DNA of 64,000 nucleotides, from the NCBI GenBank assembly GCA_010202645.1, contig CP047920.1, positions 124,001 through 188,000 on the forward strand, read 5' to 3'. Within the stretch, counting starts at the first letter, position 1, and every line of letters starts with the position of its first letter. Of the stretch, positions 20,897 to 32,016 are shown piece after piece. The notes beneath the pieces are model-generated. The model had not been told where the DNA came from and did not search any database. It worked only from the letters and a program-made list of their open reading frames with translations. The stretch comes from Candidatus Saccharibacteria bacterium oral taxon 488 (GTDB lineage: Bacteria > Patescibacteriota > Saccharimonadia > Saccharimonadales > Saccharimonadaceae). Made by a program: the position numbers and the translations under genes.

Positions 20897-20947
20897 TATG
20901 GGGTGAAGTAGGCTTACGTCTACGACACTCCACCAAGACTGCAATGA

Positions 20948-21024
20948 GGGCGATTAGCTCAGCTGGTTAGAGCGCGTCACTGATAATGACGAGGTCGGAG
21001 GTTCAAGTCCCTCATCGCCCACCA
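20948..21024 (+). tRNA. tRNA-Ile (GAT)
   Basis: GGGCGAT pairs with ATCGCCC; the anticodon loop CTGATAA reads GAT; the T-loop is TTCAAGT; CCA is encoded. It is a predicted ligand for the T-box leader upstream of ileS at 51097. Confidence 0.96.
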
Positions 21025-21100
21025 TAACGTCATTATATTGAGCAGCGTGAGATATAATGATCGTCTAGAAGGTAGTCCTTCCTATCGTACTTTTTGACAA

Positions 21101-21177
21101 GGGCGACTAGCTCAGTTGGCTAGAGCATCTCGTTTACACCGAGAGGGTCAGGGGTTCGAGTCCCTTGTCGCCCACCA
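21101..21177 (+). tRNA. tRNA-Val (TAC)
   Basis: GGGCGAC pairs with GTCGCCC; the anticodon loop TTTACAC reads TAC; CCA is encoded. It is followed by a terminator at 21188. Confidence 0.96.
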
Positions 21178-21187
21178 AATAAACAGT

Positions 21188-21210
21188 CATCCCGTTTGGG
21201 GTGTTTTTTA
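21188..21210 (+). terminator. terminator of the tRNA cluster
   Basis: CATCCC pairs with GGGGTG around GTTT, followed by six T. Confidence 0.75.
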
Positions 21211-21325
21211 TTTACAGCCCCATAGGAGTTTGAGATATTTTTTGGAGGTAGTGTAATGAGGTGGAGGGGGGTGACGTCATTATTTTGTATAAATACGAGA
21301 TATGGTAAGGTGCAAAGGCATTTTG

Positions 21326-21354
21326 TTGACAAAGTATATAAAACGTGCTAGTCT
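21326..21354 (+). promoter_or_regulatory. promoter of HopA1-like gene
   Basis: TTGACA (21326-21331), 17-base spacer, TAGTCT (21349-21354) with an upstream TG (extended -10). A short leader with AGGA follows. Confidence 0.6.
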
Positions 21355-21376
21355 AGATGGTAAAATAGGATGAAAA

Positions 21377-22429
21377 ATGAGCGAAGAATCGCGTGACCCA
21401 ATAAAAATAAATAAGTATCAAGCTCGACTTGACGCTATCAAGGGACTTCCCGGTTATGCTGGACTTAATGAGGCATCGCAGGCACTCATTGGCCATCTTG
21501 CTTATGATAAGAATTTAAGCTGGCTTGATTTCAACCAGGTGGCGGCCGATGAGCTTGCCGAAGCCTCTGGGCGAAAAAAGGAAATAGGCAATTTGGCGGT
21601 TAATCGTGCTGTTGGGGTCCCTGATGCTTCTATAGAGAAGGTTTCAGATATTCCAAGAACATTCGAATCTGCGCGCACCTTGAAGCACACGTATGATGAC
21701 GCGAAGCGTAGATCAGACTATTCGGAAGGTAATCTCGATGATATGGCATTCTATCAATCAGGCGCGGCGCTACGGGAGCATATGGAGCGATTGCATAATT
21801 TATCCAATAAGTACAGGCAATATGCTCGGGGAAATTCTGTGATGGAAAGGAGACTTGCAGCTAGAAACAACAGTGGGTTGTGGGTGGAGCATTGGTCACT
21901 TGCGTTAGCGCGGCAGAAAGTAATATCCGATGAAGCTTCGACAAGAATATATCTTAATCCTAAATTGCAGGATAGCTTTTCTATTTATCAAGAGATATTT
22001 TTAGAAGCAAATCGACGGGGCTTGAGGTTTCAGGCGAAGATTGTGGACCCAAGTTGGTATGGCTATAGAAATATTGGACAAACGGTCGAAGATGTTCAGC
22101 CGACAAAATCTGTCAGAAGGGACCCGATCGTATTTTATCCCTTTAAAGAGAGCGAAGATGAAATGTTGGCCATTGTTGAGGACGTCTATAGCAAACACAT
22201 CAATAGCTTTAAGGGGCGTGAAACTGGTTCAATACCTGTGCCGCTGGCTCCAGGTTTAGCTGTGGGTGATAATGTCACATCCTATGATGATATGGGCCTG
22301 AAAGAGTCTCTAACAACTCATCGGAAAAACGTTTTTGAGAAAATGCCAGTAGGCTTGTCTGATCAAGAGCTGAGGCGGTATTTGCGAGACAACCACATCA
22401 ATCCAGATAATATAGCCTTTAATGTCTAG
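21377..22429 (+). CDS. HopA1-family-like protein (putative effector or lyase-related)
   Basis: The 350-residue soluble protein has no signal peptide. Its second half fits the HopA1 family: TRIYLNPKLQDSF, then a beta-alpha segment ending FQAKIVDPSW, RRDPIVFYPF, MLAIVEDVYSKH and the family-like PLAPGLAVGD. HopA1 is a Pseudomonas type III effector family, and relatives (LxmX-type) occur in class V lanthipeptide clusters. No precursor peptide or lanthipeptide gene is adjacent. The gene has its own promoter between tRNA-Val and pyrD. The family call is from pattern recognition and needs profile confirmation; the function here is unknown. Confidence 0.45.
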   Translation: MSEESRDPIKINKYQARLDAIKGLPGYAGLNEASQALIGHLAYDKNLSWLDFNQVAADELAEASGRKKEIGNLAVNRAVGVPDASIEKVSDIPRTFESARTLKHTYDDAKRRSDYSEGNLDDMAFYQSGAALREHMERLHNLSNKYRQYARGNSVMERRLAARNNSGLWVEHWSLALARQKVISDEASTRIYLNPKLQDSFSIYQEIFLEANRRGLRFQAKIVDPSWYGYRNIGQTVEDVQPTKSVRRDPIVFYPFKESEDEMLAIVEDVYSKHINSFKGRETGSIPVPLAPGLAVGDNVTSYDDMGLKESLTTHRKNVFEKMPVGLSDQELRRYLRDNHINPDNIAFNV

Positions 22430-22537
22430 TCATAAGAGTCGGCGTGTGGCTAGTGGACTGTATATGATTAATAGTCGGATCCGTATGGTCTGTGGGCAGG
22501 TTTTTTATTTTTTAGTGCGGTTTAGTACAATAAAAGT

Positions 22538-23677
22538 ATGTATAAACGCTTTGTTAAACCGGTTTTATTTTTATTAACGCCAGACTTTACGCATAAGCTG
22601 ATTGTTTTTTGCGGTCGTGTGACACAGGTATTGCCGCCTGTTCGGTGGGCTATTCGTAAGTCATGGAGTTTTCAGGATAAGTCGCTCCGACAGGAGATTA
22701 ATAGTGTCACTTTTTCTAATCCAATTGGCTTATCGGCAGGGTTTGATAAAAATGTCCAGCTGTCACCGCTCATGGAGGACGTTGGTTTTGGGTTTGCTTC
22801 GGGTGGGTCGGTGACGCTAGAGCCGAGGAAAGGGAATCGGCGGCCATGGTTTCATCGTTTGCCGAAGACAAAGTCGGTGGTGGTGTATGCTGGTATGCCA
22901 AATTATGGTCTAAAAAAGATTAGCCGCTATGTCCGCCGTAATCGGTGGCGGCTAAATGACATGCCGACGGTTATGTCAGTAGCAGTTGTGGCAAATAAAA
23001 CAACGATTGAACGGGCTGGCGGTCGTCCAGCCAAGCAGGCAATTATTAATGATGTAAAAAAAGCAACAGAATATATTAATAATAACAAATTGGCGAGTGT
23101 TGTAGAAATTAATATCTCCTGTCCTAATGCTGGCAAAGAGCCGTTTATTGAGGCAGAGCCGCTTGATGCATTGTTGACAACACTTGATAGTGTACCGCGT
23201 GACGTGCCGTTTTGGGTGAAAATGCCGCATTTGTACGATGTAGAACAATTCGATTCGCTACTAAAAGTTATCGTTCAGCATAACGTCCAGGGTGTGACGG
23301 TGGCTAATTTGGTAAAAGACCGTAGTAAAATTGACATCAAAGATCCACTGACTGATGAAATTCGCGGTGGGCTGAGTGGTGCGCCAACGCGCGAGCATAG
23401 CCTAGATCTAATTCGCCATACATATAAGAAATACGGCGATAGATTGACGATTATTGGCGTCGGCGGAGTGTTTTCGGCTGAGGATGCGTATGCCAAAATT
23501 AAGGCTGGTGCTAGTCTGGTTGGTTTGATTACTGGGCTGTTTTTTGAAGGGCCGCAGCTAATTGGACAAATCAATCGCGGGTTAGTGGAGCTATTGAAAA
23601 AGGACGGTTTTTCTCATATCTCCGAGGCAGTTGGCGCGGATTTTCGCAGCGAGCCAAAAAAGGCGAAAAAACTTTGA
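22538..23677 (+). CDS. pyrD: dihydroorotate dehydrogenase, class 2 architecture
   Basis: The N-terminal amphipathic segment (YKRFVKPVLFLLTPDFTHKL) and GLSAGFDKN are class 2 (quinone-dependent, membrane-associated) features, as is the end IGVGGVFSAEDAYAKIKAGASLV with TGLFFEGP. The catalytic-base motif is NISCPNAG (Cys near residue 195), where class 2 enzymes normally have Ser and class 1 Cys. The protein is 379 residues long. It would oxidise dihydroorotate to orotate in pyrimidine synthesis, but no other pyr gene is in the window. TACAAT (22526-22531) ends 6 bases before the ATG. Confidence 0.88.
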   Translation: MYKRFVKPVLFLLTPDFTHKLIVFCGRVTQVLPPVRWAIRKSWSFQDKSLRQEINSVTFSNPIGLSAGFDKNVQLSPLMEDVGFGFASGGSVTLEPRKGNRRPWFHRLPKTKSVVVYAGMPNYGLKKISRYVRRNRWRLNDMPTVMSVAVVANKTTIERAGGRPAKQAIINDVKKATEYINNNKLASVVEINISCPNAGKEPFIEAEPLDALLTTLDSVPRDVPFWVKMPHLYDVEQFDSLLKVIVQHNVQGVTVANLVKDRSKIDIKDPLTDEIRGGLSGAPTREHSLDLIRHTYKKYGDRLTIIGVGGVFSAEDAYAKIKAGASLVGLITGLFFEGPQLIGQINRGLVELLKKDGFSHISEAVGADFRSEPKKAKKL

Positions 23678-23685
23678 AAAAACTC

Positions 23686-23714
23686 TTGCAAAACAACTAC
23701 AGCTGCTGTATAGT
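23686..23714 (+). promoter_or_regulatory. 23S-5S rRNA promoter
   Basis: TTGCAA (23686-23691), 17-base spacer, TATAGT (23709-23714), about 230 bases upstream of the mature 23S. It is independent of the 16S promoter. Confidence 0.7.
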
Positions 23715-23857
23715 TGATTACTAGTTACGCGAATGTTCAGGAGAACCTCTGGCAACACACTGCAAAAACGTGCGAGGGCAGTGAAGCATGATTAGTTGAA
23801 TGCAGACAGATGTGTTAAGTTTTTAACAAATCTATTGTGCACTCAAAATGCGAGGCA

Positions 23858-23875
23858 TGATCATTAACAATTTGA
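23858..23875 (+). promoter_or_regulatory. boxA-like site in 23S leader
   Basis: TGATCATTAACAATTTGA shares the TTAACAATTTGA core with the 16S leader site at 18585, consistent with an antitermination signal on this separate transcript. Confidence 0.5.
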
Positions 23876-23926
23876 GAGTAAAAGAAATTGAGTTTTTAAT
23901 TGACGGTAATAGTGATTGCAAAGTAG

Positions 23927-23943
23927 CAATTACTAGTTAAGTC
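23927..23943 (+). repeat. 5' arm of 23S precursor processing stem
   Basis: CAATTACTAGTTAAGTC pairs over 17 bases (one wobble) with GACTTGACTAGTAATTG at 27118-27134, enclosing the 23S gene in an RNase III-type stalk and leaving 5S outside. Confidence 0.75.
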
Positions 23944-23947
23944 AATG

Positions 23948-27069
<3,122 letters not shown>

Positions 27070-27257
27070 TCCTTGTCTGCTAGCGTTTATGCTTGCATAA
27101 CGCTCGCGGATAAGGTAGACTTGACTAGTAATTGGTGCTTTTCAACAAGTACCAGCCAATTAACAATTCAATTTCGTGCTGATTTGATTGGACATCGAAG
27201 AAAGGGGTTTGGCCCACCACGCGAGTATATGTGGAACCAAGCGCTTTAAACCCCCTC

Positions 27258-27367
27258 CTTCGGTGCCCATGGCGAGGAGGAAACACCTGTTCTCATCCCG
27301 AACACAGAAGTTAAGCTCCTCAGCGGCGATTATACTGCGAAAGTGGGAAACTAGCACGGTGCCGAAT
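27258..27367 (+). rRNA. rrf: 5S ribosomal RNA
   Basis: TTCGGTGCC at the 5' end pairs with GGTGCCGAA at the 3' end, and the conserved core CATCCCGAACACAGAAGTTAAG, GCGGCGATTATACTGCGAAAGTGGGA is intact. It follows the 23S by about 190 bases and ends at a terminator. Confidence 0.95.
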
Positions 27368-27370
27368 TAT

Positions 27371-27401
27371 AAAAAAGACTTCCGAATAGGGAGTCTTTTT
27401 T
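27371..27401 (+). terminator. terminator of the 23S-5S transcript
   Basis: AAAAAAGACT pairs with AGTCTTTTTT around TCCGAATAGGG. Confidence 0.9.
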
Positions 27402-27455
27402 CGTTTTTGCCAGAGGCGCTTGCGAGTAGCATAAGTATGATATAATGATGAGGAA

Positions 27456-29348
27456 ATGGATAAAAAACAAACAGAACAGCCAGAGTCCCTGAGGTCGGAG
27501 CGTGGGGGGTTTGTGGTGATGTGCGCGTCTTGGTTAAGGCGGCCAAAATCGTGGGTTATTATTGGTGGCGGTATTGTTGCATTGACGGTGGTAGTAGTTG
27601 GAGTGCTGTTTGTTATCACAACGCGTGGCAATGTCGGCGCTGAGCGCGTGTCCGACGAGGATTTGCAGGCGATTGACCGGCCGATTCGCCTGAAGTTTAA
27701 TCAACAGCTTGGCGAGGTGAGGCCAGAGATTAAGCCAGAAGTGCGTGGTACGTGGCGCGAAAAGCGACAGTTGTTCGGCGTTTTTGAGATGGAGTTTACG
27801 CCCGACCAGCCACTGGCAGCTGATACAAATTACACCGTGGCGTTCCCGGGGGCGAGACGTTCGCTGTTTGGTAATGCGACAATCCATGATGTATCGTTCA
27901 AGACGCAAAAAGCACCACGAGTGGATACGACATCGCTGGACGGCAAAGAGGTGATCGCGATGGACCAGGCGTTGACGGTGCGTTTGGGGTCGCGGGCGAG
28001 TAAATTGCGCGATCTAGAATTGACGACTGAGCCAGCGCTTGGGCTGAAGCGTGAGTCGTCTGATGATCAAACATTTTCATGGAAATATGCTGGCCTACTA
28101 GCACCTGACACGCAGTACACCTTCAAGTTATACGATAAAGCCCAGAAGGAAGAGTTAAAACGTTTTACGGTGAAGAGTGCGCCACTACCGGCGATTAGGT
28201 CACCGATTAAAGAGCATTCAGTAACGCCATCAGATGAATTGAAGTTGACGTTTCAGGAAGCAATTGATGCAAAGGATCGGCCAAATATAGCGGTTGACAC
28301 GGCTGGTAATGGTTCGTGGCGGAGCGATACCGAGTACGTATTCAAGGCAGATAAATTGGAGCCGGGCAAGACATACACATACACCATTCCTAAAGGCCTA
28401 CGGACAGCTCGTGGAGGTGTTCTCGTCGAGGAAGTAAAAAAGATATTTACCACTAATGGGCATGTGCGTGGTGTGGGGGCGTCCCCGTGGCGAACCACTG
28501 TTGATCAAGCGGCGCAGGATGTATGGATAACCTTTGATCAGGCAGTTGACCACAAGAGCGCCCAGGATCGCCTTAGGGTTTCATCTGGTACAGTTCAGAG
28601 TATTTCCTGGCGTGGTAATACGATGGTTGCTCGGGTGGTCAATATGGGCTTTCAGCGGCAAGTCCAGGTTTGGGTAGAGCCAGGCGTGCAGCCAGTATTT
28701 GGACTGCCGAGTATAGAGCGAATTGCGACATCGTTCACAACTAATTCACGGGTCGTCAAACTCAATAACGTACCATTCTATCGTCAGGCGTACGCCCAAA
28801 GCTGCGAAGCGGCCTCGCTGCGTATGGCCTTGGCATATCGTGGTGTACATGATAATGATTGGAACATTTTGCAGCGTTTTGGGTACCGTCCACGACCACG
28901 AGACAAGGCGACAAATGAGTGGGACGATCCGAATGCGCAGTTTGTGGGCGACGTAAACGGCAACCAAGGTACGGGAACGGGCTGGGGTGTATATGCTGGT
29001 CCGGTGGCACGGGCGGCTGGGCAGTATGGTCGCAGGACGTCAGTGGCATATGGTGCCAATGCGAATTTCGTAGCACAGCAAATTCATAACGGTAATCCAG
29101 TCATTGCGTGGGGCGTATGGCGGATTGGCGCAAAAATTGATAGTTGGAGGACGCCGTCAGGTCGGACGGTCAGCGGGCCAATACCGATGCATGTACGCCT
29201 CATTGTTGGGGTTCGCGGTGAGCCGCACGATCCGCTCGGGTTCTATGTTAATGACCCGATTGCAGGACGACTCTATTGGACGAGAGCGCAGTTTGTGGCG
29301 ATGACAGCTGGTGCTGGACCGGCGGCGCAGCTGTTGGCGGTGCATTAA
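27456..29348 (+). CDS. membrane-anchored Ig-like repeat protein with C39-type cysteine peptidase domain
   Basis: A basic N-terminus and one membrane helix (about residues 33-57) put the rest outside the cell. Three or four Ig-like domains (about 70-420) carry repeated 'LxPxTxYT' strands (LAADTNYTVAFP, LAPDTQYTFKLY, LEPGKTYTYTIP). The C-terminal domain is C39/papain-like: Cys near 450 (QSCEAASLRMAL), His near 579 (MHVRLIVGV) and YVNDPIAG near 598. It could trim cell-wall-associated peptides or host proteins. TATAAT (27441-27446) ends 9 bases before the ATG. A terminator lies at 29383. Confidence 0.78.
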   Translation: MDKKQTEQPESLRSERGGFVVMCASWLRRPKSWVIIGGGIVALTVVVVGVLFVITTRGNVGAERVSDEDLQAIDRPIRLKFNQQLGEVRPEIKPEVRGTWREKRQLFGVFEMEFTPDQPLAADTNYTVAFPGARRSLFGNATIHDVSFKTQKAPRVDTTSLDGKEVIAMDQALTVRLGSRASKLRDLELTTEPALGLKRESSDDQTFSWKYAGLLAPDTQYTFKLYDKAQKEELKRFTVKSAPLPAIRSPIKEHSVTPSDELKLTFQEAIDAKDRPNIAVDTAGNGSWRSDTEYVFKADKLEPGKTYTYTIPKGLRTARGGVLVEEVKKIFTTNGHVRGVGASPWRTTVDQAAQDVWITFDQAVDHKSAQDRLRVSSGTVQSISWRGNTMVARVVNMGFQRQVQVWVEPGVQPVFGLPSIERIATSFTTNSRVVKLNNVPFYRQAYAQSCEAASLRMALAYRGVHDNDWNILQRFGYRPRPRDKATNEWDDPNAQFVGDVNGNQGTGTGWGVYAGPVARAAGQYGRRTSVAYGANANFVAQQIHNGNPVIAWGVWRIGAKIDSWRTPSGRTVSGPIPMHVRLIVGVRGEPHDPLGFYVNDPIAGRLYWTRAQFVAMTAGAGPAAQLLAVH

Positions 29349-29382
29349 TCGGTACTGAAGTGAGGACGGTATAGTCAGGGGC

Positions 29383-29421
29383 CCCGCGTCTTTGTTATTG
29401 AGCTAGCTCTATGGACGCGGG
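29383..29421 (+). terminator. terminator-like hairpin after C39 gene
   Basis: CCCGCGTC pairs perfectly with GACGCGGG across a 23-base loop, followed by CTTTGT. The T-run is weak. Confidence 0.5.
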
Positions 29422-29524
29422 CTTTGTAGTCGGAAAGTTGAAGATGAGTATACGTATTTTTCTCGTCGTCGGGGTAATTTTCGATTTAGGCAATTTTAGC
29501 TATTAGTGAAATTCCTTTCACAAT

Positions 29525-29560
29525 CAAAAACCACCCATCTCGCAGAAAGGGTGGTTTTTG
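29525..29560. terminator. strong bidirectional hairpin in intergenic region
   Basis: CAAAAACCACCC pairs perfectly with GGGTGGTTTTTG. The interval 29349-29685 holds no gene; besides these two hairpins there is a short GTCACAC/GTGTGAC palindrome near 29599. Confidence 0.7.
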
Positions 29561-29685
29561 AGTGGTGGAACTCATCATTTCTAAGCTCCAACAGGTGCCG
29601 TCACACGGTGTGACAGGTCTCATTATAGCGAAGTAAACCGCTGATTGCAATATTTTATTCACAATAAAAGTAGCTTATGTAAATG

Positions 29686-29714
29686 TTGACAAAGTATGAG
29701 CAGTATGATAAGAT
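29686..29714 (+). promoter_or_regulatory. promoter of KGG-repeat gene
   Basis: TTGACA (29686-29691), 17-base spacer, TAAGAT (29709-29714). A palindromic ATATCA-TG-TGTGATAT patch at about 29728-29743, near the transcription start, is a possible operator. Confidence 0.7.
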
Positions 29715-29756
29715 GTATATATAACACATATCATGTGTGATATATAAAGGCGAGGG

Positions 29757-29787
29757 TTTCCATAGTAGATGATGTGGAAATCTTTTT
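29757..29787 (+). promoter_or_regulatory. attenuator-like hairpin in the leader of the KGG gene
   Basis: TTTCCA (29757-29762) pairs with TGGAAA (29775-29780) and is followed directly by TCTTTTT, between the promoter and the AGGGAGG ribosome binding site. It has the form of an intrinsic terminator inside a 5' leader. The stem is short, so activity is uncertain. Confidence 0.4.
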
Positions 29788-29807
29788 AATTAGGGAGGAA
29801 AACTCAC

Positions 29808-30083
29808 ATGGCAGGTACAAAAATTGGCGGTATGAAAGCGGCAGCGAAAAACTTAGCGCGTGACCCAGACTTTTATGCCAAGATCGGCGCGAAGGGCGGT
29901 CGGAACGGACGGACCGGTGGCTTTGCGGCAAACCCAGCTCTGGCACGGATCGCTGGTGCTAAAGGTGGTCGCATTTCTCGTCGGCGTAAGGTAACGACGA
30001 CGGCCACGACAACCGTTAATCCGACAACGACAGTATCAACAGTGCAGGCAACGGCTCAAGACGACGTGACACTGGCCGCGTAG
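29808..30083 (+). CDS. KGG-repeat (stress-induced, YciG-type) small basic protein
   Basis: Two KGG motifs occur (GAKGGRNGRTGGFAANP, GAKGGRISRR), the signature of stress-induced bacterial acidophilic repeat proteins. The tail (about residues 62-91) is Thr/Val-rich and low-complexity. The protein is 91 residues, has no signal peptide and is basic in the repeat half, which may bind nucleic acid. The gene has a strong promoter, a long structured leader and a strong ribosome binding site, which suggests abundant, regulated expression. Confidence 0.7.
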   Translation: MAGTKIGGMKAAAKNLARDPDFYAKIGAKGGRNGRTGGFAANPALARIAGAKGGRISRRRKVTTTATTTVNPTTTVSTVQATAQDDVTLAA

Positions 30084-30128
30084 CCACACTGCTTAAAATG
30101 ATGCGGTAAGCCCTCTTTCCATAGAGGG

Positions 30129-30605
30129 CTATTTGCGGTAGCGGCGGAGTTCGCAGGATCGAGCTTCGTTGACGCGCCAGTTGCTAGCGCAGTGGAGACA
30201 GCGATAGTGGTGCTTGGCGATTTCTATACCGACAGCGCTGCATGTCGGGCACGTGCTGCGGGCGTGTAGCCACTTGCGGTAGCTATCAAGCGCATCCTGA
30301 ACGACGTCGTCACTCATGGCCAGAGTAATGTGATATCGCGGGGCTAATTGACGGACGGCTAATTCCCAGGCTTGGCGTTCCATGGCGATGAGGTCGATGT
30401 CACGAGTATAGTGATGATGACCCAGGATGGCGTGGGCGGTTTCGTGGAGCAGCTGGGCGGTAGCAGCTGGTGACGCCTCGTTAATATAAGTGATAGTCCG
30501 TGAATGGTGTGACCACGAAAAAACATCGCCAGCCTGGAACTGATACTCTGGGTAATCGCTGGTCAGCTGCTTAACGATGGGCGATAGCGTTATCGTAGCA
30601 ACCAT
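30129..30605 (-). CDS. HExxH metallopeptidase-like protein with C-terminal zinc ribbon
   Basis: HETAH (in QLLHETAHAILGHHH, about residues 75-90) is a zincin motif as in ImmA/IrrE and SprT-like proteins. The C-terminus has CPTC...CLHC, a zinc ribbon as in SprT. From ATG 30605 (MVATITLSP) the protein has 158 residues. It overlaps the end of the ROK gene by 35 bases, so the pair is translationally linked. SprT-like proteases act on DNA-protein crosslinks, and ImmA/IrrE cleave repressors; the sequence alone does not decide between them. Confidence 0.6.
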   Translation of the reverse strand: MVATITLSPIVKQLTSDYPEYQFQAGDVFSWSHHSRTITYINEASPAATAQLLHETAHAILGHHHYTRDIDLIAMERQAWELAVRQLAPRYHITLAMSDDVVQDALDSYRKWLHARSTCPTCSAVGIEIAKHHYRCLHCASNWRVNEARSCELRRYRK

Positions 30606-31374
30606 AGAGTACAGACTCCTCGGGATGTGCTGCACCAACGATGTGCGGGTAGGTGATAAATGATGGCAGCTTCTCGGTGATAAGTCCAGCTAGTGATGCA
30701 GAGAATTTGTCGGTGTAGCGGCCGACACCGCCGCCGATAACGATAACGTTTGGCTGAATAGTAGCGATCAGTGCCTGCAGTCCTAAGCTGAGTCTCTTGG
30801 CAGCCTCAAACCAAGCTTCGGGCGGTGTTGCGTCCGATAATTCACCAAACTGTTGACTGAGCGCTCGTCCGGAAGCGAGGTTTTCCCACGAATCGATGGT
30901 TGACTGATACGCAACTTGCATATGACCGGCTTCACTGCTACGTAGGCTGGGGTGGAGGGTGCCGTTGAGGATAATACTGGTGCCGATGCCTGTGCCGATA
31001 GTGACGTAGAGGCCGCAGGCTGGTTGTGGTTCAAGGCGACGTATGCTGGCGAGGCCGGCGAGGTTGGCGTCATTTTCGAGGATGATTTGGGCGTCGGGAA
31101 AGTGCTCGGCTAGGAGGTCGCGGATGGGCACCTCGCACCAGCCGAGGTTAATGCAATATGTAGCGACACCGTCAGTGACGGTGCCGGGTAGACCGATCGA
31201 GATATCTGTAACAGGTGTGCCCTCGGCGATCACGGTGATAGTGTCAACGACCTGTTTGATATACGCCGTAATGTCTGTTGGGGTGGCAAACCGAGTTGTT
31301 GTCTCTAGTGTGCCGTTGTCGGTAAATCGTCCGACTAATGTTTTTGTGCCTCCAGTATCAATCGCAATAATCAT
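30571..31374 (-). CDS. ROK-family sugar kinase or regulator
   Basis: The N-terminal phosphate loop is IAIDTGGTKTLVGRF; the catalytic Asp is in ENDANLAGL; the ATP site is TIGTGIGTSIILNG; the C-terminal lobe has VIGGGVGRY. The CxCGxxGC zinc motif of typical ROK glucokinases is absent. There is no DNA-binding domain, so a kinase is likelier than a repressor. It is 267 residues, somewhat short. TATACT on the minus strand ends 6 bases before the ATG, predicting a leaderless message. Confidence 0.85.
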   Translation of the reverse strand: MIIAIDTGGTKTLVGRFTDNGTLETTTRFATPTDITAYIKQVVDTITVIAEGTPVTDISIGLPGTVTDGVATYCINLGWCEVPIRDLLAEHFPDAQIILENDANLAGLASIRRLEPQPACGLYVTIGTGIGTSIILNGTLHPSLRSSEAGHMQVAYQSTIDSWENLASGRALSQQFGELSDATPPEAWFEAAKRLSLGLQALIATIQPNVIVIGGGVGRYTDKFSASLAGLITEKLPSFITYPHIVGAAHPEESVLYGCYDNAIAHR

Positions 31375-31450
31375 GAAGCTAGTATACCCCTTTACGAGAG
31401 CGCCGACAATATGGTACAGTAAGTATTAGTAACATCAGGGAGATAATAGT

Positions 31451-31894
31451 ATGAAGCAGAACCGCCAGCGAGGATATGTTGTAATCTACGTGATTGTAGG
31501 GGTTATTTTGGCGGCGATCGCTTTGGCAACGTTATACGGGTTGCGACAATTATCAGCACAGAACCAGACCGCCTCATCGACGGAAAATGCTGCGACGAGT
31601 GAGCAGCAAAAAGAGACGAACAACACGAAGCCTGACGATAAATTGGCCGACAAAAAGAAGAACGAGAAGAGCGATGAGAAAAAAGACACTTCTTCGGCTG
31701 AGTCAAATAAGTCCGTGCAGCAGCAGCCTCAACAACCCTCGCAGAATCAACCAACGCCGCCAGCTCAAAGCAATAGCCGAGGGTCATCCCGCTTACCAGC
31801 AACTGGGCCGGCTGACTCGTTGGCAGTTGGCTTCGTGTTGGGGCTGATTGTAGCCGCGGGCTTTGCTTATCGCCGGTCAATGTTGGTAGTTTAG
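31451..31894 (+). CDS. small LPxTG-anchored surface protein
   Basis: Residues 9-30 are a signal or membrane helix. Residues 35-110 are a Lys/Asp/Ser/Gln-rich linker (KKNEKSDEKKDTSS, QQQPQQPSQNQPTPP). The end is LPATGPADS, a hydrophobic helix and RRS, a sortase signal. It has no folded domain and looks like a wall-anchored spacer or stalk. AGGGAG precedes the ATG. It is the second LPxTGP protein of the window, with 11789. Confidence 0.65.
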   Translation: MKQNRQRGYVVIYVIVGVILAAIALATLYGLRQLSAQNQTASSTENAATSEQQKETNNTKPDDKLADKKKNEKSDEKKDTSSAESNKSVQQQPQQPSQNQPTPPAQSNSRGSSRLPATGPADSLAVGFVLGLIVAAGFAYRRSMLVV

Positions 31895-32016
31895 CTTCCT
31901 TCTCTTTACTCGAGGCGTTATCTACGATATAATAAAACGAGACCTCCAAGAGGTGACTGTTTTGGCAGGCCGCTTGGATAAGAATATTAACGTAATATGG
32001 GAGTCTATTTGGACGT

